A DNA stretch of 64,000 nucleotides from Dictyoglomus sp. GTDB taxonomy: Bacteria; Dictyoglomota; Dictyoglomia; Dictyoglomales; Dictyoglomaceae. The stretch is taken from NCBI GenBank assembly GCA_025060475.1, contig JANXBZ010000005.1, forward strand, positions 62,001 through 126,000, given 5' to 3'. Of the stretch, positions 9,719 to 19,591 are shown piece by piece. Every line of letters begins with the position of its first letter. Positions within the stretch are counted from its first letter, which is position 1. The translations under genes were made by a program, and so were the position numbers. The notes below the pieces were generated by a model. The model was given only the letters and a program-made list of their open reading frames with translations. It had not been told where the DNA came from and ran no database searches.

Positions 9719-12202
9719 TTAAATAGATTCATTTAGTTGCTTTATTCTCTCAATGAAATTTTTTAAGATTTCTTGAGCTTCTATCAGAGATGAAGCCTCT
9801 GCATATATCTCAAATGCAGGTTCTTCAGGATGAGGAAGGATCAAAACCCATGCTTCTCCAAGAAATATTTTTATTCCATCAGTGTAATCTATAGATTTAT
9901 CAATATTTTCTTCTATAATTTTTCTCATGATTTTGCCTTTATTTTCCATAGTACAATCTACTGTTCCTCTTACTTTATATAAATCAGGCAAACCTAAAAA
10001 TAACTCATCTAAATTTAATTTTGTCTTTGCAATAAGTTCTAATGTTTTTATAAACCCAAAAATACCATCAAAGGATGGCTGAAATTCTGGATATATAATT
10101 CCGTCCTCACTGATACCCAAGGTCGCTCCAATTCTCATTGTAGTTTTCATAAACTCCGATGGGGAGGTTTTGCACCTATATACTTTTCCTCCTTCTGAAT
10201 CTGCTATTTTTTCTACAATATGAGAAACAGTTACAGGCACAACAATTTGGCTTCCTGGAGAATTTTTAAAATTTAGCCAAGATAATACTCCTATAAGTAG
10301 ATCCTTAGATATATAATTACCTTTCGGGGTTAGAATAGAGAAAATTTCCCCGTCATTGGTGAAAATAACTCCCATATCTGCACCTGAGCTTTGGACAAGT
10401 TTTCCTAGAGTCTCTAAATTATTTGAAGATATTTGTAAAGACTCTACTCCATATAGATTTAAAGATATAGGCTCAATTTTTAAGTGGGAAAGGATAGGAG
10501 ATAAAACAAGAGATATGCTTCCTCCTTGATAATCAACGATTATCTTAAAATTTCCTTTTCTAATACTTTCCTCATCAATTTTTCTAAGTAGTCCCATAGT
10601 GTAATATTCAACAACATGAGGAGGGAATTTTATTTCTCCTACCTCTCTTGCGTAGTTTCTTCTAAATTCTTCTCTAAATATAATATTTTCAATTTTTCTT
10701 TCTAGGCCTTTGTCAAGAGCGATTCCTTTTTCATCAAAGAACTCAATAAGAATTTTTTCTCTGTCATATGGAGAGATTCTCACATGAACTCCTGCCTTTG
10801 CAAATAGATTTCCTACAGAATATTTGACTACAGGTATAGGTAATGTTCTAAGATCTAAGACATTAACTCCAGTAGAAAGAATACCAGTAAGTAAAGCTCT
10901 TTTTATCATTCTACTTGAGGGATCTGTATCTCTACTCATTACCACATTAGAAAATTTTGGAAGAATAGTTCCAAAAGAGGCACCAACCTTTGTAGCTAAT
11001 TCTGGTGTAATTTCAATATTTATTAATCCAGATATTCCCCTTTGCCCAAAGAAGGTTCTCTTATAATGACTTCCCCAAATTATACTTGAATTAACAATAC
11101 TTCCTGATTCTATGATTTTATTTGGCCATATCTTGACATTATTATTAACAAAAACTTTATTTCCAAGAATAGTATTATCTCCAATTATTGCTCCCTCTTC
11201 TATTTTTACGGAATCTTTAAGATTACACCTATTTCCAATTATGGTAGAGAAAATTGCAGTTCTTTTTCCTATATATGTATTATTAAAAATTACACTTCTT
11301 TGAATTTTACTATCATGATCTACATATACATTGTCTCCTAAAACTGCAGGACCAATAATTTGAGCGTTTCCTATAATTCTTGTAAATTGTCCAAGATAAA
11401 CGGGAGGCCTAATATAAGAAGATGGAGATATTTCTGTTCCATCTCTTGTAAATATTCCTGGAAATATTTCTCTTCCAGGGATTTCTATTTTTATTTTTTT
11501 ATAAAGAATATCAAAGTTTGCTTGTAAAAATTGATTTAAATCTCCTATATCACACCAATAACCATCTGCTTTATAACCATATAAGGGAGCATTTTTAGCT
11601 AACAAAAGAGGGAAGAGGTCTTTACTAAAATCGAAAGATGTATTCTCAGGTATAAAATCAAGAATATCAGGTTCTAATATATAAATTCCTGTATTTACAT
11701 TATCACTAAATACCTCACCCCACCCTGGCTTCTCTAAGAATTTTAAGATTTTACCTTCTTCGTTAGTAATTACCACACCATATTCTAAAGGATTTTCTAC
11801 GGATTTTAATATTATTGTTGCTAAAGCTTTCTTTTCTTCATGGAACTCAAGAGCTTTATTTAGATCAAAATCTGTCAAAGCGTCACCACTTATGATAAGA
11901 ATTCTATCTTTTTCTTTATTCTTTAAAGCATATTTTACACTTCCTGCAGTTCCAAGTGGTGTTTCTTCTATAGAATAATCTATTTTTACATTCCACTGGG
12001 AACCATCATCGAAATACCCTTGGATTATTTCAGGAAGATAATAGAGAGTTGCAATAATATCTTTAAATCCTTGTCTTACTAAGAGTTCTACTATGTACTC
12101 CATAATAGGTTTTCCTACGACAGGAATCATTGGTTTAGGACGAGTTAAGGTTAAGGGTCTTAGTCTTGTTCCTTCTCCTCCTGCCATTATGATGACTTTC
12201 AT
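9719..12202 (-). CDS. sugar-1-phosphate nucleotidyltransferase fused to a phosphohexomutase-like domain
   Basis: An 827-residue fusion. Residues 1 to about 230 are a nucleotidyltransferase with GGEGTRLRPLT and KPMIPV, the NTP-binding signature of mannose-1-phosphate guanylyltransferase and glucose-1-phosphate transferases. About 250-370 is a left-handed beta-helix hexapeptide region. The rest has the alpha-D-phosphohexomutase fold. The mutase part lacks the usual TASHNP phosphoserine loop (VRISPYDREK near 475) and the DGDGDR metal loop (TNDGE near 619), so it is probably not an active mutase. The sugar is likely mannose or glucose for glycan synthesis. The start has a GAGGTGAG site, 12 nt after a GT4 gene. 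Confidence 0.85.
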   Translation of the reverse strand: MKVIIMAGGEGTRLRPLTLTRPKPMIPVVGKPIMEYIVELLVRQGFKDIIATLYYLPEIIQGYFDDGSQWNVKIDYSIEETPLGTAGSVKYALKNKEKDRILIISGDALTDFDLNKALEFHEEKKALATIILKSVENPLEYGVVITNEEGKILKFLEKPGWGEVFSDNVNTGIYILEPDILDFIPENTSFDFSKDLFPLLLAKNAPLYGYKADGYWCDIGDLNQFLQANFDILYKKIKIEIPGREIFPGIFTRDGTEISPSSYIRPPVYLGQFTRIIGNAQIIGPAVLGDNVYVDHDSKIQRSVIFNNTYIGKRTAIFSTIIGNRCNLKDSVKIEEGAIIGDNTILGNKVFVNNNVKIWPNKIIESGSIVNSSIIWGSHYKRTFFGQRGISGLINIEITPELATKVGASFGTILPKFSNVVMSRDTDPSSRMIKRALLTGILSTGVNVLDLRTLPIPVVKYSVGNLFAKAGVHVRISPYDREKILIEFFDEKGIALDKGLERKIENIIFREEFRRNYAREVGEIKFPPHVVEYYTMGLLRKIDEESIRKGNFKIIVDYQGGSISLVLSPILSHLKIEPISLNLYGVESLQISSNNLETLGKLVQSSGADMGVIFTNDGEIFSILTPKGNYISKDLLIGVLSWLNFKNSPGSQIVVPVTVSHIVEKIADSEGGKVYRCKTSPSEFMKTTMRIGATLGISEDGIIYPEFQPSFDGIFGFIKTLELIAKTKLNLDELFLGLPDLYKVRGTVDCTMENKGKIMRKIIEENIDKSIDYTDGIKIFLGEAWVLILPHPEEPAFEIYAEASSLIEAQEILKNFIERIKQLNESI

Positions 12203-12214
12203 AAATAACTCACC

Positions 12215-13402
12215 TCACATCCAATTTGATGAAAGATATTCTTTATATACTCTTTCATAAACTTTTAATGTCTTTTCAGAAATTTTATCCCAGGTATACA
12301 TACTTTCAACTTTTTCTCTTGCTTTTTTTCCTATTGTGTTTGCGAAATTTTCATCTTTTAATAAAAACAATATCTTCTGCCCAAGGTCATAAATATCCCT
12401 TGGAGTAAAAAGAAGGCCGTCCTGTCCTGAGTCTATGATTTCTTTAAAACCACCAATATTAGAAGCAATTACAGGTTTTGATAAGGCCATTGCTTCTAAA
12501 GCAACTATTCCAAAGGGTTCATATATGCTTGGAAATACACAAATATCTGCAATATTTAATAGGGCATTTCTTAGAGAGTCATCAATAAATCCTGTAAAAA
12601 CAACCTTATTTTGAAGTCCTAAGTTGTTAGCCTCTTCCTTTAAGGGATTTAATAAATCTCCTGTTCCTACAAAAATAAATTTAACATTTGGATATTGAGA
12701 AAGAACTAGGGGAGCAGATCTTAGTAAATACTCTGGGCCTTTTTGATAATACATTCTTCCTATATAAAGGACTATCTTTTCGCTGGGTAAAGCAAAATTT
12801 TTTCTAACATCCTTTAAATCTAGATTAGTTTTTAAATTTTCTATATTAACTCCGTTAGGAATTACATCTATTTTATCTTCAGGTAGATTAAAAAGATTTG
12901 TAATTTCCTCTTTCATAAAACTACTACATACAATTACTCTCCATGCCTCGTAAGTTAGCCACCATTCAACGCTGTGAATAAAGCTCTGTTCCTTAGTATA
13001 TATCCCTTGATTTCTACCGTATTCTGTTGCATGAATAGTTGCTACTAAAGGTTTTTTAAAAGAGTGTTTTAAAACATAACCAGCAAAGGCAGATAGCCAA
13101 TCATGAACATGAATAATATCAAATAAATTTTGTTTAAATAATTCTATACCTTTTATAATCATGGAAAAATTTAAAAAATATACCCAGTTAATAAAATCGG
13201 GAGTTTCGATGATTTTATGAGGAACTCTATGAATAGAAAGATTTTTTACATTCTCTTTTTCTTTTGCACCTTCTGAACAACATGTAATTATTGTAATATT
13301 TATGTTCTTTTCTGCTAGTGCGTAACTTAGGTCTGACACATGTCGACTTAAACCACCTATAATCCTAGGTGGAAATTCCCAAGTAAGCATCAATATATTC
13401 AT
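12215..13402 (-). CDS. GT4 family glycosyltransferase
   Basis: A 395-residue retaining GT-B glycosyltransferase. The N terminus (MLTWEFPPRIIGGLSRHV) has the glycine-rich acceptor-side loop typical of glycogen-synthase-like GT4 enzymes. The C-terminal domain has YIGRMYYQKGPEYLL and the E-x7-E motif in PSIYEPFGIVALEA near residues 297-305, which binds the nucleotide sugar. Overall length fits the family. It lies in one operon with a sugar nucleotidyltransferase downstream and a NUDIX gene upstream (4-nt overlap), which suggests it makes a cytoplasmic or surface glucan or mannan. A role as an ADP- or GDP-sugar-using glycogen or polysaccharide synthase cannot be decided from sequence alone. Confidence 0.88.
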   Translation of the reverse strand: MNILMLTWEFPPRIIGGLSRHVSDLSYALAEKNINITIITCCSEGAKEKENVKNLSIHRVPHKIIETPDFINWVYFLNFSMIIKGIELFKQNLFDIIHVHDWLSAFAGYVLKHSFKKPLVATIHATEYGRNQGIYTKEQSFIHSVEWWLTYEAWRVIVCSSFMKEEITNLFNLPEDKIDVIPNGVNIENLKTNLDLKDVRKNFALPSEKIVLYIGRMYYQKGPEYLLRSAPLVLSQYPNVKFIFVGTGDLLNPLKEEANNLGLQNKVVFTGFIDDSLRNALLNIADICVFPSIYEPFGIVALEAMALSKPVIASNIGGFKEIIDSGQDGLLFTPRDIYDLGQKILFLLKDENFANTIGKKAREKVESMYTWDKISEKTLKVYERVYKEYLSSNWM

Positions 13403-13812
13403 TTCATTCTCCTTTTTAATAGAAGATCATAAGCTTTCTTTAAAATCTCTTTTTCTAAAGGAAAAGTTAAAATATTTATTGCATCTTCAAATTTTAAAAA
13501 TTTCCCCTGATTAAATACTTTCTCTTCAACTTTAATATTTGTTGATAAAGCGTACATTAAAAACCAAAGAACCTTTTTATCTTCCTCAGGATGAAATTCT
13601 GTTGCAGGAGCATGATATTCTATTTCTCCTATATAATCGATAATCTTAGCCTTAATTCCTGCCTCTTCCTCCACTTCTCTTACAGCAGTATCTTCTATAT
13701 TTTCATTATTTTCTACATGTCCCTTTGGAAGAACCCAGTTTCCATTTTTTCTTTGAAGGACTAATACTTGATCTTTGTAAAAAACTACTCCTCCTGCGGA
13801 TATAGCTTTCAT
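13399..13812 (-). CDS. NUDIX hydrolase
   Basis: A 137-residue single-domain NUDIX protein. The box runs from G31 to I53 with all metal ligands (GHVENNENIEDTAVREVEEE, then AGI), matching G-x5-E-x7-R-E-x2-E-E-x-G. The N-terminal AGGVVFYKDQVLVLQRK and the following W-V-L-P-K-G resemble diadenosine-polyphosphate hydrolases, so Ap4A or a related dinucleotide is a likely substrate, but NUDIX specificity is hard to predict. The start overlaps the phosphoribosyltransferase stop (ATGA) and its own end overlaps the GT4 start by 4 nt, so it is translationally coupled on both sides. Confidence 0.9.
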   Translation of the reverse strand: MKAISAGGVVFYKDQVLVLQRKNGNWVLPKGHVENNENIEDTAVREVEEEAGIKAKIIDYIGEIEYHAPATEFHPEEDKKVLWFLMYALSTNIKVEEKVFNQGKFLKFEDAINILTFPLEKEILKKAYDLLLKRRMK

Positions 13813-14396
13813 AAAACGATACTCCAGAAGTTTTTTACTAATATCTCTAATAATTCCTTTTCTACTCCTGTTCTTAACAGCTCTTCGTAAATTTCTTCTT
13901 TTGATTTTCCTTTGTCTTTTAAATTTTTAGAAATTTTTAGAAGAGTTTCATTAACTTCCCATGGGAAAATAATCCATGAAGAGGTTTCTTTTATGTAATA
14001 ATCAGGTTTAATTATAGACCAAGGTTTATAATAAATTGTCGCTATTTTAACAATTGTTGCTCCACAATGTTCTAAGTGTTCTTTTGCAACTTTCAGACTT
14101 TTTCCACTATCCGCTACATCATCTGCTACTAAGACTCTTTTTCCTTCTACCCCTGTAGAAATAGTCTGAGTAATAACAGGTCTTTCTCTTGTTTCTCCAA
14201 CACCTCTATAAAAATCGATCTTTATATTAGCAGTATAAGAATTCTCTAAAAGATCTGAAAGAATCCTTGCAGGAATCCAACCACCTCTTGCTACTCCTAC
14301 AATGACTTCAGGTTTAAAGTTGTCATCTTTTATTTTTTTTGCAAGTTCTACACAGAGATTGTAGATTTCATTCCAATTTGGCGAAATATACTCCAT
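13809..14396 (-). CDS. phosphoribosyltransferase, purine (xanthine/guanine/hypoxanthine) type
   Basis: A type I phosphoribosyltransferase. The PRPP-binding motif VLVADDVADSGKS lies about 90-100 residues in, and an upstream VGVARGGWIPARIL loop binds pyrophosphate. The rest resembles archaeal-type hypoxanthine/xanthine-guanine enzymes, so it probably salvages purine bases to nucleotides. An ATG also exists at 14408, but its GGAGG codons form an ideal ribosome-binding site for the second ATG at 14396 (MEYISPNW), which I chose; the protein is then 195 residues. It is the first gene of the minus-strand sugar/NUDIX operon, divergent from eno. The exact base used is not shown. Confidence 0.85.
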   Translation of the reverse strand: MEYISPNWNEIYNLCVELAKKIKDDNFKPEVIVGVARGGWIPARILSDLLENSYTANIKIDFYRGVGETRERPVITQTISTGVEGKRVLVADDVADSGKSLKVAKEHLEHCGATIVKIATIYYKPWSIIKPDYYIKETSSWIIFPWEVNETLLKISKNLKDKGKSKEEIYEELLRTGVEKELLEILVKNFWSIVL

Positions 14397-14488
14397 ATAA
14401 ACCTCCATAGCCTTATTATGTTTTTTCTTTTATTTTAGCTTATTTCTCAGGCTTTTAAAAGAACTTTAAACAAGTTTTTAATACTTAA

Positions 14489-14497
14489 TGTTATAAT
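14489..14497 (+). promoter_or_regulatory. extended -10 promoter of eno
   Basis: TGTTATAAT at 14489-14497 is a perfect TGn plus TATAAT extended -10 element. No good -35 hexamer lies 16-18 nt upstream, as is common for extended -10 promoters. Transcription would start near 14504, about 26 nt before the start codon. Confidence 0.65.
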
Positions 14498-14517
14498 AGA
14501 CATCGAGAATAGTTTAA

Positions 14518-15804
<1,287 letters not shown>

Positions 15805-15812
15805 AAAAACTT

Positions 15813-15841
15813 GGGGGTAGACTGTAGTCTACCCCCTTTTT
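15813..15841 (+). terminator. rho-independent terminator of eno
   Basis: A 10-bp perfect stem GGGGGTAGAC / GTCTACCCCC (15813-15822 and 15827-15836) with a 4-nt loop is followed by TTTTTAT. It is one of the strongest terminators in the window. The next start codon is only 5 nt after the T tract. Confidence 0.92.
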
Positions 15842-15845
15842 ATCC

Positions 15846-16190
15846 ATGAAGAAAAGAGAAATTTTTATAATTTTCTTTATTTTTCTTTTAAGTATATTCC
15901 TTTGGATTTTAAATAAGAATTCATCTTTACCGTTATATATAGTTGTAGAAGTAAACAACAAGGAAATATCCAAGATAGATATAAATACTTTAAAATCAAG
16001 AAGAGAATTCTTAGTAAATGGAATATTAGGAAAAAGCTATTTTGAATATAACCCCCAAAAGGGTATAAAAATGATTTCTTCTCCATGTCCTGATAAAATA
16101 TGTATAAAGCAGGGTTGGATAAATAAAATAGGAGAAACTATTGTTTGCTTACCTAATAGAGTAGTTCTGAGATTAGAAGGTAGAAAATGA
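15846..16190 (+). CDS. NusG domain II-like membrane-anchored protein
   Basis: A 114-residue protein with one N-terminal hydrophobic segment (about residues 6-22) and a small C-terminal domain. The CPDKICIKQGWI and IVCLPNRVVLRLEG stretches match the NusG_II-type domain (PF07009) seen in many small envelope proteins of Firmicutes and thermophiles. Despite the name, these are exported and are not transcription factors. The function is unknown; genes like this often sit beside heptaprenyl-synthesis or flavin-trafficking genes, which are not seen here. The two conserved cysteines may form a disulfide. There is no visible ribosome-binding site, since the eno terminator ends immediately upstream. 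The end overlaps nnr by 4 nt. Confidence 0.8.
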   Translation: MKKREIFIIFFIFLLSIFLWILNKNSSLPLYIVVEVNNKEISKIDINTLKSRREFLVNGILGKSYFEYNPQKGIKMISSPCPDKICIKQGWINKIGETIVCLPNRVVLRLEGRK

Positions 16191-17725
16191 GAATAATTTC
16201 TATAGAAGAAACTAGAGAACTAGAAAGAAGGATAATAGAAGAGTTTAATATTCCCTCATTACTTCTTATGGAAAATGCAGGGGTATTTACTTACCATTTT
16301 ATAAGAGACAGATTTAAAAATATTAAAAATTTAAAAATAGCAATTCTTTGTGGACCAGGAAACAATGGTGGAGATGCTTTAGTAATAGCAAGATATCTTT
16401 ATATCAATGGAAATAGACCTGTTATTCTAACATATGCTTGGGAAAAAGGAATTTCTTCCTTATGCCAAATACAATATGAGATTTTAAAAAAATCTGGGCT
16501 AAGATTTTTATCTTTAATAGAAAATTGGAATTTAGCCAAAGATGCAGAAATAATAATAGATGGACTCTTTGGAATTGGTTTGAAAAAACCTTTGGATGAA
16601 AATTTGAAAAAGATTATTAGGGAGCTTAATAATTTAAATAAACCTATAATTTCTATAGATGTTCCAACAGGAATTGATGCAGACTCGGGAGATATTCTTG
16701 GAGAAGCCATAAAAGCAGATACTACAATTACCATGTTTTTTCCTAAAATTGGTTTTTTTAATTTAAATGCTGTAGATTACATTGGTAAAATAGTTATAAA
16801 CCCATTGGGTTTTTCTCAAGAATTTTTAGAAAAATTTATTTCTTCAAAGGTGTTTTTAGTAGAAGAAAAAGAAGTTAAGAATTTTATTCCTTCTTTCTCT
16901 TTAAATGTTCATAAAGGAAGTAAAGGAAAAGTTTTAATTATAGGTGGATCAGTTCAATACACAGGCGCGCCAATTCTATCTGCAAAAGCTTCTTTGAGAT
17001 CATCTTGTGGAATAGTTTATCTTGCTTTACCAGAATCTATAAGTAATATTCATAGATCTACAAATCCTGAAATAATATTTATTCCTCTTAAGGAGGAAAT
17101 GGGTTTTATCTCAGAAGATAATGTTACCTTTATCTTAGATAAAATTGCGGAACTTGGAATTGATGCAATTGGTTTAGGTCCTGGGATAGGACTTTCTGAA
17201 ACAACTCAGAGATTTGTTAGAGAACTTTCATTAAAATTATCTATACCCTTAGTAATTGATGCGGATGGTCTAACTGCAATTAAACCAATTCTCCATCGAC
17301 TTAATAAAGGGAATATAATTCTCACACCCCATTTAGGAGAGATGTCTCGATTACTAGATATTTCCCTAGAAGAGATTCAAAGGAATAGATTTAAAATTTC
17401 TCAGGATTTTTCTAAGCGATATAATATTAACCTAATATTGAAGGGCCCATACTCTTTGAGTTCTTTTCCTGATGGTGAGATATATGTGAATCCTTTTGCT
17501 TCTCCACTTTTAGCCACAGCAGGATCGGGAGATGTTTTGACAGGAATTATTGTTAGTCTTTTAGCTCAAAATTTAGATATCAAGAAAGCATGTATTTTGG
17601 GAAACTATTTGCATTCCTTATCTGCTCTAGTTTTTAAAGAGAAGTATGGGGAAAGGGGACTTATTGCAGGGGATATTTTAGAGAATATACCTTTAGCTTA
17701 TTCTCTTCTTGTCAAACTTTATTAA
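16187..17725 (+). CDS. nnr: bifunctional NAD(P)H-hydrate epimerase / ADP-dependent dehydratase
   Basis: A 512-residue fusion that repairs damaged NAD(P)H hydrates. The N-terminal epimerase half (about 1-215) has LLMENAG, CGPGNNGGDALVIARYL and SIDVPTGIDADSG. The C-terminal dehydratase half (about 225-512) is ribokinase-like with KVLIIGGS, GLGPGIG, LTPHLGEMSRLL and GSGDVLTGII, the last being the nucleotide-binding and catalytic site. Both active sites look intact. The ATG overlaps the preceding gene by 4 nt, so the two are coupled. Fusion of the two activities in one chain is the usual bacterial arrangement. Confidence 0.96.
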   Translation: MRIISIEETRELERRIIEEFNIPSLLLMENAGVFTYHFIRDRFKNIKNLKIAILCGPGNNGGDALVIARYLYINGNRPVILTYAWEKGISSLCQIQYEILKKSGLRFLSLIENWNLAKDAEIIIDGLFGIGLKKPLDENLKKIIRELNNLNKPIISIDVPTGIDADSGDILGEAIKADTTITMFFPKIGFFNLNAVDYIGKIVINPLGFSQEFLEKFISSKVFLVEEKEVKNFIPSFSLNVHKGSKGKVLIIGGSVQYTGAPILSAKASLRSSCGIVYLALPESISNIHRSTNPEIIFIPLKEEMGFISEDNVTFILDKIAELGIDAIGLGPGIGLSETTQRFVRELSLKLSIPLVIDADGLTAIKPILHRLNKGNIILTPHLGEMSRLLDISLEEIQRNRFKISQDFSKRYNINLILKGPYSLSSFPDGEIYVNPFASPLLATAGSGDVLTGIIVSLLAQNLDIKKACILGNYLHSLSALVFKEKYGERGLIAGDILENIPLAYSLLVKLY

Positions 17726-17737
17726 ATATAGTAGAAT
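17709..17737 (+). promoter_or_regulatory. promoter of the yebC-ruvCAB operon
   Basis: TTGTCA (17709-17714) and TAGAAT (17732-17737) have a 17-nt spacer and a 5/6 match in each hexamer. The -35 lies in the last codons of nnr. Transcription would start near 17744, about 45 nt before yebC. Confidence 0.6.
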
Positions 17738-17788
17738 TCTTATGAAACTTAAATTTTATAAGAAACTTCATGATAGGGAGGAGAAATA

Positions 17789-18538
17789 ATGTCTGGACAT
17801 TCTAAGTGGGCTAATATAAAACATAGAAAAGCAGCAGCAGATGCAAAAAAAGGAAAACTTTTCTCAAATTTGAGTAAGGAGATTATTATTGCAGTAAAAC
17901 AAGGTGGAGGAAATCCTGAAACAAACCCACGACTAAGAGCTGCTATAGAGAGAGCTAAAGAGGCAAATATGCCAAAAGAAAATATTGAAAGAGCAATAAA
18001 AAGAGGGACAGGAGAAATTCCTGGTGCAACTTACGAAGAAGTAGTATATGAGGGGTATGGGCCTGGTGGTGTAGCTATTATGGTGGAGGTTGTAACTGAT
18101 AATAAAAATAGAACTGCATCAGAGATTAGAAGAATATTTACAAAGCATGGAGGAAACTTAGGAGAAGCGGGTTGCGTATCCTGGATTTTTGAGGAAAAGG
18201 GAAGTATATTCATTGATAAAGATAGTGTAAAAGATGAGGATCAACTATTAAGTGATGCTTTAGAAGCAGGAGCAGAAGACGTGAAGATTGATCCTGATTC
18301 TATTGAAATAGTAACTTCTCCTCAAGATTTTTCTTCTGTTAAAAATATTCTAATAGAAAAGGGGTACAAAATTAATAGTGCTGAAATAACTAAAATTCCT
18401 AAAAATGTTGTTCCTGTACAAGATGAAGATGCAGAAAAGGTCTTAAAACTTATGGAAGAATTAGAAGATCATGATGATGTCCAGAAAACTTATGCTAATT
18501 TTGATATACCTGATGAAATATTGCAGGCATTATCTTAA
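17789..18538 (+). CDS. yebC: YebC/PmpR family protein (TACO1 homologue)
   Basis: A 249-residue protein that starts with the near-invariant [21 protein letters not shown] of the YebC family, followed by [10 protein letters not shown] and [22 protein letters not shown]. The family has long been annotated as a DNA-binding regulator. Work on the mitochondrial homologue TACO1 and on bacterial YebC points to a role in translation through difficult, proline-rich stretches. It has a good GGGAGGAG ribosome-binding site and stands first in the run that continues directly into ruvC, with no gap between the stop and the next ATG. This yebC-ruvC linkage is common across bacteria. Confidence 0.97.
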   Translation: MSGHSKWANIKHRKAAADAKKGKLFSNLSKEIIIAVKQGGGNPETNPRLRAAIERAKEANMPKENIERAIKRGTGEIPGATYEEVVYEGYGPGGVAIMVEVVTDNKNRTASEIRRIFTKHGGNLGEAGCVSWIFEEKGSIFIDKDSVKDEDQLLSDALEAGAEDVKIDPDSIEIVTSPQDFSSVKNILIEKGYKINSAEITKIPKNVVPVQDEDAEKVLKLMEELEDHDDVQKTYANFDIPDEILQALS

Positions 18539-19018
18539 ATGCTGATATTAGGTGTTGATCCAGGAACGGCAATAATAGGCTTTGGCTTAATTGAGTCTAA
18601 AAAAGAAAAATTAAAAGTTTTAGAATATGGATATATCGCTACTCCTAAAAATTGGGATGTAGGTAAGAGATTAGATTATTTATACCAGGAGCTTTCTAAT
18701 CTTATAGAAAAATATATTCCTGATGTGGTAGTAATGGAGAAGCTGTTTTTTTATAAAAATCTTAAAACTGCTATAAATGTTGCTCAGGCTCAAGGTATTA
18801 TTCTGCTTTCTTCCTATCAGCATAATATTAAGACTTATGCTTTTACACCTTTAGAAGTTAAACAAATTATTGTTGGATATGGAAGAGCAACAAAAGAACA
18901 GGTTCAAATCATGGTAATGGAACTTCTAAAGCTTCCTGAAATGCCTAAACCTGATGATGTAGCAGATGCTTTAGCTTTGAGTATATGTTATTCCTTACTT
19001 TATGGGGATCAGAATTGA
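18539..19018 (+). CDS. ruvC: Holliday junction endonuclease RuvC
   Basis: A 159-residue RNase H-fold resolvase that cuts Holliday junctions after RuvAB branch migration. The catalytic acidic residues are visible: D7 in ILGVDPGT, E67 in VVVMEKLFF, and D140 and D143 in PDDVADALALS. Length is normal. The ATG directly follows the yebC TAA. The end overlaps the ruvA start. With ruvA and ruvB next in order it forms a complete ruvCAB set, unlike E. coli where ruvC is separated from ruvAB by other promoters. Confidence 0.97.
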   Translation: MLILGVDPGTAIIGFGLIESKKEKLKVLEYGYIATPKNWDVGKRLDYLYQELSNLIEKYIPDVVVMEKLFFYKNLKTAINVAQAQGIILLSSYQHNIKTYAFTPLEVKQIIVGYGRATKEQVQIMVMELLKLPEMPKPDDVADALALSICYSLLYGDQN

Positions 19019-19590
19019 GTTTTTTAAATCATATTCAAGGGAAAATAATAGATGTTTCCAATAATTTCTTAATTCTCTCCTTAGGAGATATAAGTTTCAG
19101 AATAAAGGGCTCTAAAGAATTCCTTGAAGCTTTAAAAAGCAAAATAGGAGAGGAAATTAAGATATATATAAGTGAAATATTAGAAGAAAAAGAAATAAGC
19201 TTAATTGGATTTATAGATAAGGAAAAAAGGGACTTTTTTGAAGAGTTACTAAGCTTATCAGGAGTTGGGGTTAAGCTAGCATTAAGAATTGTTGAAAATA
19301 TAACCTTACAAGAATGGAGAGTATCTTTAGAAAGTGACAATTGGGAGATACTAACTATTGTTCCTGGCATAGGAAAAAAACTGGCTCAAAGAATATTTTT
19401 CTCTGCCAAAAAGAGTCTACCTATAGAAGAAAGAGAAGAAAAAGTAGACATAGTTATGGAAGCTTTAAATAAATTAGGATATTCGAAAAAACAAGTTAAT
19501 AAAATTTCAAGGGAGCTTTTGAAAGAAAAAGAGAAATCTCCTGAAGAATTATTAAAAATAGCTTTAGAGAAGCTCAGAAAGGAACTTTAG
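19015..19590 (+). CDS. ruvA: Holliday junction branch-migration protein RuvA
   Basis: The RuvA tetramer binds the four-way junction and loads RuvB. The N-terminal OB domain (NHIQGKIIDVSNNF), two helix-hairpin-helix motifs (LLSLSGVGVKLALRI and ILTIVPGIGKKLAQRIF) and a C-terminal RuvB-binding helical domain are in the usual order. I chose the TTG at 19015, which overlaps the ruvC stop (TTGA) and follows GGGGAT. It gives 191 residues starting SFLNHIQGK, like other RuvA proteins. An upstream ATG at 18985 would add ten residues without homology inside ruvC. Only the start is uncertain. Confidence 0.93.
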   Translation: MSFLNHIQGKIIDVSNNFLILSLGDISFRIKGSKEFLEALKSKIGEEIKIYISEILEEKEISLIGFIDKEKRDFFEELLSLSGVGVKLALRIVENITLQEWRVSLESDNWEILTIVPGIGKKLAQRIFFSAKKSLPIEEREEKVDIVMEALNKLGYSKKQVNKISRELLKEKEKSPEELLKIALEKLRKEL

Positions 19591-19591
19591 T

